Made by a program: the position numbers and the translations under genes | Part shown: positions 38,901 to 42,244 of the stretch, in pieces | Numbering within the stretch: the first letter of the stretch is position 1 | How the letters are laid out: the number at the start of each line of letters is the position of its first letter | DNA from: Telmatactis stephensoni | Taxonomy: Eukaryota; Cnidaria; Anthozoa; Actiniaria; Isophelliidae | Length of the DNA: 64,000 nucleotides | Assembly: GCA_029948255.1 (NCBI GenBank) | Contig: JALIZF010001514.1 | Location: 1 to 64,000 of the forward strand | Direction of reading: 5' to 3' | Notes under the pieces: generated by a model | What the model saw: only the letters and a program-made list of their open reading frames with translations | Told to the model about the DNA's origin: nothing | Database searches by the model: none

Positions 38901-39566
38901 AAGCTATATAATAATTACCTCATGCAAGTAATGAAGAAATATGAAGTTTTGTACATTAATTCTGCCAAAAACCCACTTGGACATGGTATCCCGCTCATTT
39001 GGTTAGTGGCTAATTGCTTATTTATAAAATAATTGAGATAATAATACGGTTGCTGATTGGCTGGCTATCATTGTTATAGATAAATTCTGAAAATTTTACA
39101 AAGTCATTTGCGTTAATTCTCCAGTTGACAAACACTACTTGTATTTTGAGCTTTTAAAAACGACAAAATTCTACATTTCCCTGCTTTTCCCTAGTAATAT
39201 ATTTTTGTATTTTTGCCGTTTTTCAAATGAAGTTTCCAGTAAGTAAGACTTATTTTTCCTTAGAAACTTTGTGATAGGAGTCGTGAACTTAACATGATCC
39301 CTTCGTTGAAACCCCCTGTACATGTGCTCACCATCGTACCTGTACCTTCGTTTAGCTTATAATAATCTACAAACATATAGCAACTCGTCAATACAGGATA
39401 AAAGTTAGAAATACAGTAGTACCTTGTCATCCTCTACTTGGGTTTTAACGAGCTTTGGATTCCTTGGATGAACCACTTTGCTTTTATAATTAGAAACTGC
39501 AGCTGAGTTGCCGTAAGTCTTTCTGACGGACGACTCTACCCGGCCTCTTAATTTTCCTGAAGGCAT
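1..39566 (-). CDS. HYDIN: HYDIN, ciliary central-pair apparatus protein (gene span, 67 exons, C-terminus off left edge)
   Basis: Multi-exon gene for the hydrocephalus-inducing protein, a scaffold of the C2b projection of the axonemal central pair, needed for normal ciliary and flagellar bending. I joined 67 exons, all bounded by GT and AG, whose phases agree throughout, giving 13,153 coding bases (about 4,384 residues). Human HYDIN is about 5,100 residues, so several hundred C-terminal residues lie left of base 1. The order of recognisable segments follows the vertebrate protein: repeated ASH/MSP-like beta-sandwich units, a P-loop (adenylate-kinase-like) segment near residue 1,967, a charged coiled-coil region at about residues 2,140-2,640, then more ASH units. 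Identification rests on long stretches of conserved sequence in every exon. No frameshift or in-frame stop was met. Exon coordinates are given in the block entries. Confidence 0.97.
221..364. repeat. foldback-family element, single arm
   Basis: Carries the A/T-rich end (TATAAAATATTTGAGATATA, then GATTGGCT) and one arm of the palindrome found complete at 13208-13355, including the shared central 'GGCTACGCCTCGTG' and the end 'CAGTACAGAGACATG'. It lies in HYDIN intron 66. It has no coding capacity; short frames across it are shadows. Confidence 0.7.
2791..2928. mobile_element. MITE with 28-bp terminal inverted repeats
   Basis: Arms 2791-2818 and 2901-2928 are inverse complements with one mismatch (AAGGCCTATTCCGGGCCCTA start). 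ACACC flanks both sides and may be a 5-bp target duplication. The element sits in HYDIN intron 62, ending 21 bp from the exon 62 donor. Confidence 0.75.
2950..5774 (-). CDS. HYDIN: HYDIN exons 59-62
   Basis: Exons 5488-5774 (PLDWDDRMRVVKWVDLATDV, NVHFKDTLMFRTRIF), 5000-5413 (ITLSNKGDVQFDYQWAFEN, FSPMDVIDYTGLLICR), 3494-3718 (LLPYAHFELEDSDYITGGRR, PHTKVIEFESCGIKVKNQ) and 2950-3260 (FHVLNPTNTSYSFTWTNEDT, VPFVLVGHTFEPALSFDRSH). The donor of exon 60 lies 15 bp from a 330-bp polypurine/polypyrimidine array in intron 60. The exon 62 donor at 2950 (G|GTCAGT) was chosen over the GT four bases on because only it joins exon 63 in frame. Confidence 0.93.
4652..4985. repeat. polypurine (GGAA/GGGA)n microsatellite
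   Basis: About 330 bases of almost pure purine on the plus strand, in alternating GGAA and GGGA tracts, hence polypyrimidine in the HYDIN transcript. It begins 15 bp from the exon 60 donor. The Ser/Pro/Leu-rich frames predicted here are artefacts. Confidence 0.95.
5843..7638 (-). CDS. HYDIN: HYDIN exons 54-58
   Basis: Exons 7494-7638 (LGMFTLYPAIGTVPAGSFVQ), 7098-7391 (IFEEHLIVKQLNLFQYMTHD, EDENKFIFYNTIVGRKAKAR), 6786-7023 (VKPLSNKPSARWHDVYEVEP), 6217-6714 (GEGNLPRISIKKP, LLFRRLLLHRTQVMSLVLHN, GEGYEDDVTIDNI) and 5843-6117 (FTLTNHSNVDTVRFNWNPPQ, FSPCTGHLNPGCAKDIAITL). All junctions are in frame, and the blocks match vertebrate HYDIN in order with few gaps. Confidence 0.95.
7716..10228 (-). CDS. 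HYDIN: HYDIN exons 49-53
   Basis: Exons 9736-10228 (VHRWIIQANETVTLRIRFRS, ELGQFDQTLNFEIVGTRRRY, FGPLLCGKTRDRYKEERYPE), 9252-9424 (IWAYPKTPGFFEDALVCCIR), 8467-8765 (RNSTLLPVAWRINGLDNLGD, AEAYDVALDMSFPKG), 8129-8397 (GLDFGILKVMDETKQACSLK) and 7716-8056 (SVYSKYTISPISDINFGSML). ASH-like units resume after the coiled-coil region. These are among the best conserved parts of HYDIN. A MITE fills most of the intron between exons 49 and 50. Confidence 0.95.
9488..9717. mobile_element. MITE with imperfect TIRs in HYDIN intron 49
   Basis: Begins GTGATTTAGAAAACAAGACG and ends with the inverse complement form CGTCGCGTTTGCTAAATCAC. The interior is CpG-rich compared with the flanks. It fills most of the 311-bp intron and ends 18 bp from the exon 49 donor. 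Confidence 0.65.
10319..13121 (-). CDS. HYDIN: HYDIN exons 42-48: charged coiled-coil region
   Basis: Exons 12938-13121 (LSDCQQGIVIDGLDSIFSPS, ILRALNNRKYIYFVTIMLK), 12477-12699 (MSEDEYDALTDEEKAEVDRK within a long Glu/Lys/Arg helix), 12068-12406, 11798-11996 (FSRFESSLREIDNVLKYWDR), 10993-11157, 10642-10863 (VLDGLGLGPHGPPIPPPANF, YPVRRRPPL) and 10319-10485 (Arg/Lys/Gly/Ser-rich). The first exon closes the kinase-like domain (IDGLD resembles its Walker B area). The rest is low-complexity, KEKEKEKEK-type sequence, weakly conserved except for the 'YWDR' and 'PPIPPP...YPV' islands, which anchor the alignment. Confidence 0.9.
10508..10612. repeat. compound trinucleotide repeat (CAA/CAG/ACG)n
   Basis: CAA, CAG, ACT and ACG triplets fill most of the 156-bp intron between exons 47 and 48 of HYDIN. 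Asn/Asp runs in an overlapping plus-strand frame are artefacts. Confidence 0.9.
11637..11773. mobile_element. MITE-like inverted-repeat element, copy 1
   Basis: Starts TTGTATGACTGTGAAAACGG and ends with the inverted form TTTCACACTCATACGA; the interior is rich in CACGGCACGG. A second copy is at 62256-62364. It lies in the HYDIN intron just downstream of exon 45. Confidence 0.65.
13176..13486. repeat. complete foldback element
   Basis: Bases 13208-13355 form a near-perfect palindrome with about 62-bp arms starting CATGTCTCTGTACTGTGATA, around a centre AACACGAGGCGTAGCCGAGT. Flanks carry AAGGAATATAAAAAGCGCG on one side and GCCAATCAGCGCGCGC plus TTATATCTCAAATATTTTAT on the other, the same ends as the copy at 221-364. 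It lies in HYDIN intron 41. Confidence 0.8.
13551..15127 (-). CDS. HYDIN: HYDIN exons 39-41: P-loop / adenylate-kinase-like segment
   Basis: Exons 14851-15127, 14525-14782 and 13551-13957. Exon 39 begins with MLRNVKGYDEYNTILLPPRQ and continues into an acidic, low-complexity linker. Exon 40 encodes RYLGIDLSSEGKAARNRRGI and then a Walker A motif, HGSPFAGKTSTSIALAKKYG (P-loop bases 14622-14645, residues about 1,967-1,974), resembling the nucleotide-binding loop of adenylate kinases that is known in HYDIN. Exon 41 continues with ARDLCAAAARAAKEAEQV and GEDGLYSCVLPEDLMVELLA, the LID-distal part of the domain. The acceptor at 13957 was chosen because it keeps the frame. Whether the domain binds or hydrolyses nucleotide is not known from sequence. 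Confidence 0.94.
15284..18316 (-). CDS. HYDIN: HYDIN exons 32-38
   Basis: Exons 18101-18316 (LHNTGKVSFDFVVLNINGDD, YLPGVPKVFEKSFQ), 17486-17692 (ITLIGEGVFPRIMFDLPLDK), 17239-17375 (LMELERLIVEHHALEQQM), 16742-17167 (YLLDFGYVVFGTVCSHIIRV, ELDRIRNLPGSPDNE), 16591-16633 (CDWSSEPPEEKKKK), 15589-15735 (KHFEVMPPVGTLQPGQRINV) and 15284-15523 (CEPKVEFSSTLVEFGPVLPH, KNPCNFPIEFYSLEFDKQYL). Phases close across all junctions, including the 43-base exon 36. An (AAAAC)n array and a non-LTR reverse transcriptase scrap sit in the introns. Confidence 0.94.
15990..16250 (+). pseudogene. non-LTR retrotransposon reverse-transcriptase remnant
   Basis: Reading on the plus strand gives degraded LVLARVHQP...W, then ELQRVQDRCSRILGLPKDKL and an 'ERV/QPCT' tail, typical of the C-terminal end of non-LTR reverse transcriptases (consensus 'YASPVWG ... 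LERIQRRALRIIG'). A stop interrupts it. It lies in the HYDIN intron between exons 36 and 37. Confidence 0.65.
17838..18020. repeat. (AAAAC)n microsatellite
   Basis: About 180 bases of AAAAC repeats, with AAAC and AAAAAC variants at the edges, in HYDIN intron 32. The Lys/Asn/Gln frame and the Phe/Cys frame here are artefacts. Confidence 0.95.
18403..18545. mobile_element. 143-bp MITE with TIRs
   Basis: Starts GAGGGTGTTTTCCATTTAGT and ends with the inverse ACTAAATGAAAAACACCCTC. It lies in HYDIN intron 31, ending 36 bp from the exon 31 donor. Confidence 0.75.
18582..20619 (-). CDS. HYDIN: HYDIN exons 27-31
   Basis: Exons 20491-20619 (ELCLAISESVPVLIQFNPAY), 20351-20410 (FVNLKGEVFFPNLSFEMTE), 20144-20282 (VDFGCILNDTEVTKVVSVTN), 18861-19054 (GDIGYGSQDERSDIERKEGD, a Ser/Arg/Glu-rich linker with no clear fold) and 18582-18791 (VFDILPLYSTLHPMETQKLQ, FTFYGHANLCAEAIARCSVY). 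The 'FTFYGHAN' segment is highly conserved in HYDIN. The linker exon is the less conserved part, as in other species. Confidence 0.93.
19765..19906. repeat. foldback element, second sequence type
   Basis: Arms start GCTGTGTGCAGAATTTGAGT and CTTGGGGATTGATCAGAACA and return as their inverse complements, around a centre AGAAGCGTAGTCGAGTG. The centre resembles that of the 13176-13486 element (GAGGCGTAGCCGAGTG). It lies in HYDIN intron 29. Confidence 0.75.
19981..20021. repeat. short perfect hairpin
   Basis: AATCTCGTACCCAGAG and its inverse complement flank a 9-base loop. It lies in HYDIN intron 29 between two foldback-like ends. Confidence 0.7.
20688..20984. mobile_element. MITE with 37-bp TIRs and 8-bp flanking direct repeat
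   Basis: Arms 20691-20727 and 20945-20981 are inverse complements at 33 of 37 positions (core CCGAGAGTCG, GCCCGAAG). GGTTAAAC occurs just outside on both sides (20680-20687 and 20985-20992), consistent with an 8-bp target-site duplication. It lies in HYDIN intron 26. Confidence 0.75.
21150..21350 (+). mobile_element. Penelope-like element terminal fragment with hammerhead-like core
   Basis: Contains CTGAAGA (21250-21256), a GAAA tetrad (21277-21280) and CGTC, flanked by complementary TGACT (21245-21249) and AGTCA (21285-21289). This is the layout of the hammerhead ribozymes known from Penelope-like retroelement ends. The following 'ACAGGACTACATCCACCCGG' text also resembles Penelope-type 3' ends. 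No coding part remains. It lies in HYDIN intron 26. Confidence 0.55.
21561..23444 (-). CDS. HYDIN: HYDIN exons 21-26
   Basis: Exons 23292-23444 (PVQIHCVGEGPVVHVTPTHI), 23039-23142 (LFSVQPSQGIIAPEDVLELH), 22434-22707 (LIAHGCGTTIVSEPPLAPAV, RVFCLTNKGRRPQQIYWTTE), 22225-22337 (PPPPEPPKPVFSLNPDRMVL), 21790-21940 (QRIKERMICHAIIGNSTGKE, FINPLLEFSQREVNFCVMK) and 21561-21716 (ELETKQVVMKNVSSLPLMVK). The acceptor of exon 23 at 22707 was chosen over a nearer AG at 22700 because only the former keeps the frame (RFQDKLSIN). Confidence 0.93.
21980..22135. repeat. foldback element with 55-bp arms and hammerhead-like core
   Basis: Arms 21980-22034 and 22079-22135 are near-perfect inverse complements (core AATTACAACGCCGAGCTTTC). 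On the minus strand the spacer reads CTGAAGA-TGGAC-ACTTT-GTCC-GAAA (22053 down to 22029). It lies in HYDIN intron 24 and resembles a Penelope-type terminal repeat. Confidence 0.7.
22921..22946. repeat. (GAT)n microsatellite
   Basis: Eight GAT units in HYDIN intron 22. Confidence 0.9.
23580..24335. repeat. 22-bp minisatellite
   Basis: About 34 tandem units of GGTAAGGTGTCAGGAAGTGG-type sequence (22 bp), with variants AGTAAGTGG, GAGGTGTC and AGGGTGTCATT that recur in blocks. It occupies most of HYDIN intron 20 and ends about 50 bp from exon 20. The repeats contain GGTAAG, a donor-like hexamer, on the non-transcribed strand only. Confidence 0.95.
24385..26051 (-). CDS. HYDIN: HYDIN exons 16-20
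   Basis: Exons 25816-26051 (FVNTHHFKLKNTSLIPMKFH ... FDVIPSYGTIQPQNEMGIK), 25604-25704 (YDVSLVVDIEGVGEEVMSLP), 25394-25529 (CVVPAITIYTPILNYGRCFI, PYELPIQLVNESDLPAKYEL), 25249-25296 (DDQTPILYSSTEPK) and 24385-24501 (GVIQARSVKDVPLQITAEFL, IMIFGSSEQPL). These match consecutive HYDIN ASH segments. Exon 20 lies only about 50 bp from the end of the 22-bp minisatellite that fills the next intron. Confidence 0.94.
24859..24965. repeat. diverged foldback-family copy
   Basis: CTCTGTACTGTGATATATAA and AGATGCAGAGCA return in inverted form (TGCTGTACATCTCAG, TGTTTATACTACAGA). It matches the arms of 13208-13355 but is more decayed. It lies in HYDIN intron 19. Confidence 0.65.
26052..28200 (-). other. HYDIN introns 13-15 without recognised elements
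   Basis: Excluding exons 14 and 15, these introns are A/T-rich single-copy sequence. I see a C-run at about 27403-27412 and no repeats with inverted ends. The 465-bp intron at 8766-9251 and the 1.1-kb stretch at 26052-26810 are likewise empty of recognisable features. Confidence 0.5.
26811..28626 (-). CDS. HYDIN: HYDIN exons 12-15
   Basis: Exons 28476-28626 (YARTLYCDVFGRESRLPLR, LDIGNVFVNSEHSYE), 28201-28332 (VILSNKGDIDAVYSLYPSD, FNFVPAQGIVVPGSYQAIK), 27063-27154 (FDEEFTFSVEGSPVKPKLSI) and 26811-26878 (GSVIGPTFHFDVPKLKFGTI). They form one complete ASH-like unit and the start of the next, in the same order as the vertebrate protein. The intron between exons 13 and 14 is about 1 kb, with no recognised element apart from a short C-run near 27403. 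Confidence 0.94.
28138..28167. repeat. (GATT)n microsatellite
   Basis: About six GATT units near the exon 13 donor of HYDIN. Confidence 0.85.
28960..29690 (-). pseudogene. Ty3/gypsy integrase C-terminal fragment
   Basis: On the minus strand 29679-29389 reads MESSPAQRLMSRHT, VFPQTEIRDMKWHQRQQATY, VLDKGDTVHMKPFKMRNKVW and KATVTSSLDE, the region between integrase and the C-terminal chromodomain-like part of gypsy-type retrotransposons. The text resumes at about 29160 (YVVETQG, DHSPDKRQPSDAVEPTPSHA) after a 215-bp MITE. No LTR, protease or RT is visible. It lies in HYDIN intron 11. Confidence 0.75.
29167..29381. mobile_element. MITE nested in the gypsy fragment
   Basis: Ends start GGTAGAGGTTATTTTGCGAG and return inverted with two mismatches. 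CATACAA is duplicated on both sides (29160-29166, 29382-29388). It splits the retrotransposon reading frame, so it inserted later. Confidence 0.8.
30270..30640 (+). pseudogene. non-LTR retrotransposon reverse-transcriptase fragment
   Basis: The plus strand reads GLFLNVKKTEVEPFNICG, then (after a stop) LDKFKYLASYISSSEKDIRV, RKAWHALHKLKNIRQSSMVD and MKSRLLVVSVELIL, matching the 'VNAKKTE ... FKYLGS ... RKA(W)SA' thumb region of non-LTR reverse transcriptases. It is truncated at both ends and lies in HYDIN intron 11. Confidence 0.75.
31236..32123 (-). CDS. HYDIN: HYDIN exons 8-11
   Basis: Exons 32031-32123 (NITISNRSDIMVHFKWTKFA, then a Glu/Lys/Gln helix), 31542-31668 (FYVDLRRQEETERDAFIDEC, RNQMSIVSRKYKNK), 31410-31466 (NDDNLLFEDDILSVEPV) and 31236-31303 (EGDIWPNSQTEIAIIFKPQE). 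The helical insert followed by 'VEPxxGDIWPNS' is a specific HYDIN signature conserved with vertebrates. Intron 7, upstream, holds the SINE and a 1-kb minisatellite; intron 11, downstream, holds several retroelement fragments. Confidence 0.94.
32543..32700 (+). mobile_element. tRNA-derived SINE
   Basis: GGGTGGCATGG opens a tRNA-like head with A box TGGCCTAGTGG (32555-32565) and B box GGTTTGAGTCC (32600-32610), 45 bases apart as in tRNA genes. A non-tRNA body follows; its 3' limit is not sharp. It lies in HYDIN intron 7, plus strand. Confidence 0.75.
32833..33835. repeat. 30-bp minisatellite containing GTGATCAC palindromes
   Basis: About 33 tandem units of a 30-mer built from CACTGTGATCACTGCAATCA plus CTACTACAAT, with a few shorter or one-base-longer units. 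Because 30 is a multiple of three, all frames stay open for long stretches on both strands (up to about 190 codons); these frames are not genes. It lies in HYDIN intron 7. Confidence 0.95.
34196..34958 (-). CDS. HYDIN: HYDIN exons 5-7: ASH-like repeats
   Basis: Exons 34833-34958 (DYSHELICITEREKFLVPV, GARAILDFPDEINFG), 34547-34745 (TLLVRNIGNKEAKFQLSVEK, PFSVTPDSGQLAIGDS) and 34196-34304 (DIYIGLYGAAVDCNIRLDKN). They encode the typical ASH pattern of 'F-G-x(n)-NxGxxxAxF ... PxxGxLxxGxS', which binds axonemal partners in this protein class. Junction codons are split and close in frame (phases 0, 1, 2). Confidence 0.94.
35705..35930. repeat. G-rich run and degraded foldback element
   Basis: CCCGGGGGAGGG and a long G-run (about 35713-35747) precede TGCTGTGTGCAGAGTTAAAG, which returns imperfectly as CTGCAAATCTGCATGTGCA. 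The ends match the 19765-19906 foldback type. It lies in HYDIN intron 4. Confidence 0.5.
35946..39566 (-). CDS. HYDIN: HYDIN exons 1-4: N-terminus
   Basis: Exons 39423-39566, 37323-37448, 36289-36408 and 35946-36080. The start is the ATG at 39566 (MPSGKLRGRVESS...); exon 1 runs to a GT donor after VEDDK. Exon 2 carries SPSAYMAEMQLTTEERL and RVPQIIELLDMSEQTLQK, and exon 3 carries QPFPSDIVFQNFEPFEKYEV, both hallmark HYDIN N-terminal sequences. Exon 4 (LVKVTQTDSPYFKI ... FIIQFTPDEKK) starts the first ASH-like beta-sandwich. Intron 1 is nearly 2 kb and holds a MITE and a foldback element. The start codon is inferred; a 5' UTR exon upstream cannot be excluded. Confidence 0.93.
37530..37847. mobile_element. 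MITE rich in GGCGCTTATTCG
   Basis: Terminal repeats TACCGTATTTACTCGA and TCGAGTAAATACAGTA enclose several GGGGGAGGCGCTTATTCG sub-repeats at each end. It lies in HYDIN intron 1. A short plus-strand frame across it is a shadow. Confidence 0.8.
38246..38395. repeat. foldback element in HYDIN intron 1
   Basis: AACAAATAGAACAGCTTTT and a following CCGTTC/AGGAAGT tract return as inverse complements, with a loop of about 40 bases. Upstream (38045-38120) lie ATTTGAGATATTAAG and CTGATTGGCT, the flank motif also seen beside the 221 and 13176 elements. Confidence 0.65.
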
Positions 39567-39662
39567 TTCAAAGCTCTTTATTCACATGCTCAAACATTGC
39601 TCTACTAAAATTGCTTCAAAACAAACCAAACGAGCGCCATTTTTGTGTTCATGTAGTCTTTC

Positions 39663-39676
39663 GTTCCTATAGCAAC
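39663..39676 (-). promoter_or_regulatory. candidate RFX X-box upstream of HYDIN
   Basis: The 14-mer GTTCCTATAGCAAC fits the palindromic X-box consensus RYYNYYWWRRNRAC on both strands. It lies about 97 bp upstream of the HYDIN ATG. RFX factors bind such sites to switch on ciliary genes, and HYDIN is a ciliary gene. The match is seen in sequence; function is inferred. Confidence 0.6.
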
Positions 39677-39875
39677 CATGATACATGCGCAGTCGCCAAG
39701 ATGTGCCGACTGCAGCACAGGCAGCCCAAGACAGTTAAAAACACTTCAATGCATGGAGTCTAAAATACGACTTTTGACGAATAAAATTACAGAATAAATC
39801 AATACGACATTCTATGTGCCTTGTAAAGGTATTATAATTGTAAATAAAGCCTTATTTCACGGTTTTTTAAGAGGG

Positions 39876-40230
39876 AGCCCCGGGGAGGGGGGGAGGGGGG
39901 GTACTCCCATATATTTGCTATGCGAGAAACACTTCCTTATTTACTGTCCTCTGTATTCTGACCTCAGGGCAGACCTTTTTAAAATAATCTTTCATGAAAA
40001 TAATTACTACCAATCTTTATCAGATTATGATTTGTTCCTGCTACTGATGGATCCTCCGTCAAACCTACAAGTAGCAGTAGCAAAGTACGTCTATGACTGT
40101 TTTACTAAAAGAACCTCGAATAGTGTTAGATGGCGTACGAAACTCAAAGGGAGAGAGCCTTAAAGCCTTAATTATTACACGGGTTTTTTTTAGATCTACC
40201 TCCCTCCCCGGGGGGGAGGGGTATTCAACC
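39876..40230. repeat. G-rich 'CCCCGGGG...TACTCCC' element
   Basis: Begins GAGCCCCGGGGAGGGG and GTACTCCCATATA, and ends at the CTCCCTCCCCGGGG tract near 40205. The same termini bound the insertion at 59341-59686. Short frames inside are unrecognised. It lies upstream of HYDIN. Confidence 0.5.
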
Positions 40231-40545
40231 CCATTTTGGATAGGGGCGTGCCGCCGGAGTTCTAGAAACCTGACCCTGTTTAAGACACTCGAAAGTGAAA
40301 AAATCATACCCTGTTCAAGACAAATGAGACGAAAATCGACTCTAGCCTAGACAAAAAAGGCTGAGGAGGCGCTTTTTTGTTTAGTTTGAATATCGTACCC
40401 TATCTAAGACACAAAAAGATGATATGGCTTGGGATCTCGTCAAAATTATAGATCCTTTTTAAGACAATTTTGGGTAAAATGTATACCCTGTTCAAGACAG
40501 CAGGGCCAAAAACCATACCCTATCCAGCGGCACATATACCCATAT
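40200..40545. repeat. second G-rich element with internal TACCCTGTTCAAGACA repeats
   Basis: GGATAGGGGCGTGCCGCCGG (about 40239) is echoed in inverted form by CCCTATCCAGCGGCACATA (about 40518-40536). The interior repeats 'ATACCCTGTTCAAGACA' several times. It abuts the preceding element. Confidence 0.55.
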
Positions 40546-40891
40546 AGACAGACAGACAGATCTTTTTTATTTGGTGTCTTATATATCTTGTATATATACA
40601 TTGACTTAATCCAAATAAAATACAATAGGTTTTTTTTACATATTACACATATAATAAAAATAAAGGATTCAATTGAGATCATTAATGTGATCGGCTAATA
40701 ATTCTATTTCGTGGATTTTTTAACGATTTTTTGATCAATTCTGTGCGATATCTGTACCGCCTGTCAACGTAAACACTGTTACAACTCTCATCAGTAGATA
40801 TCAGTTGATAAACGAAAGGTTCAAGTGAGAACGAAACGACAAATGAGTGCATGACTAGTGTACTTTCGATGTTTTCATTGGGAGCTTAAAT

Positions 40892-41518
40892 TCAATAAAC
40901 GCAGGGAAGCAGAATGAGAACGAGATTGAGATTATATTTAAAGTTTTGGGAAATTATCAAATATGATGTGAAATTTTTAGTGGGCGCGCGAATATTAAAT
41001 GACGTCTTTGGAATCATATCGAAAATTGGACATAAAACTGAGGTGCAGGATTGACTTACTTCGTCAAGAGGATGACCTGTATGACTAGTCTGAGAAGGAA
41101 AGCAGACGTAAAACCTCCTGTCATACTTGGGAACTTTACCTTCTTTAATAGCATCATGGAGAAAACTTGTTTGTTGTCTCTTACAATTACATGTACACCA
41201 CTCAGTATTTTTTTTTTTTTTTTTTTTTGGCCTGAAACAATATTCCAAATCTTAGAGGATTACTCACAACGTGCAACATGTTTTCGATAGATGATATTAA
41301 TTACCTTCGTTGTAATCAGAAAATTTCAAAATATCTTTAACTACAATTTGGGCCTTGCAATCGAATTTCTTAGTGTTCTGCACCATCAACCTTGGCTTCT
41401 TAAAACAAAAGTCGCCATTCTGCAATAAATGCCAGCAGTTTTGTGGTATAAAAACTTTTGTCTGCACAGAATAGCAGAAAGAAAAAGAAAAAAAGAGAGA
41501 GAGAAAGAAAGAAGACAA
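40892..41518 (-). pseudogene. degraded coding remnant, possibly transposase-derived
   Basis: The minus strand holds NGDFCFKKPRLMVQNTKKFD and CKAQIVVKDILKFSDYNE, ending at a GT donor near 41308, then FLHDAIKEGKVPKYDRRFYV and CFPSQTSHTGHPLDE, ending at a GTAAGT donor near 41056. The 'C-(K/P)-A ... DRR-Y-V-FPS...H-GHP' pattern recalls zinc-binding domains of transposase-derived, CARF-like proteins; that reading is tentative. I could not find a convincing acceptor joining the two pieces. Confidence 0.4.
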
Positions 41519-41524
41519 GACAAG

Positions 41525-41707
41525 TAAAGTAAAGTAAAGTAAAGTAAAGTAAAGTAAAGTAAAGTAAAGTAAAGTAAAGTAAAGTAAAGTAAAGTAAAGT
41601 AAAGTAAAGTAAAGTAAAGTAAAGTAAAGTAAAGTAAAGTAAAGTAAAGTAAAGTAAAGTAAAGTAAAGTAAAGTAAAGTAAAGTAAAGTAAAGTAAAGT
41701 AAAGTAA
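41525..41707. repeat. (AAAGT)n microsatellite
   Basis: About 36 pure AAAGT units in the intergenic region. The flank 41475-41520 is a purine-rich AAAGA tract, so the array probably grew from it. Confidence 0.95.
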
Positions 41708-41889
41708 AAAGAAATAAAGAAAAGTATAATTGAGGACTAAACGAGATTTATAAGAGAAAGAACAAAAGATGAAGGTACAACAACAACAACAACAACAACA
41801 ATGGCGTATACTGTCAGTGCTTTCCTACTTTGTTAAAAGCTTCTCTTTTCTTTGCTTTCCACATTTGACATGTTTATCTTTGCCATGCT

Positions 41890-42240
41890 GGCAATCTAAC
41901 ACTTTTACTCCATGCACTATGAAGGGAATCCCATCATATGATAGCCTAGCTCGTACCACTTGCATGGTCAACATTTTTCCTGTTCAGCTCCTCCCATAGC
42001 AGTCGATACACTTTTAATTTAATTTCTACAAGTTGCAAACCAAAACATTTATGTTTTAATGATCGTGCTAGATGATATTCCCCGCGTAACCTGTTAAATG
42101 TATAATAAAACACATCTGCTTTGTTTGGCATGGACTTTCCGTCCACAAAATGTAAAGCTTTTCATTTGTCTAAGGTGCGACAACCATCTTCGTGTTCACC
42201 ACGTACTGCTTTCACATCACCGTCCACAAGGGATTTGACA
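41890..42240 (-). pseudogene. unidentified degraded coding remnant
   Basis: The minus strand reads DGKSMPNKADVFYYTFNRLR, GEYHLARSLKHKCFGLQLVE and IKLKVYRLLWEELNRK with codon-like sequence, preceded after a stop by SLVDGDVKAVRGEHEDGC. It looks like protein, not random, but I do not recognise the family. It ends right at the edge of the 42245-46344 element. Confidence 0.3.
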
Positions 42241-42244
42241 AGCT

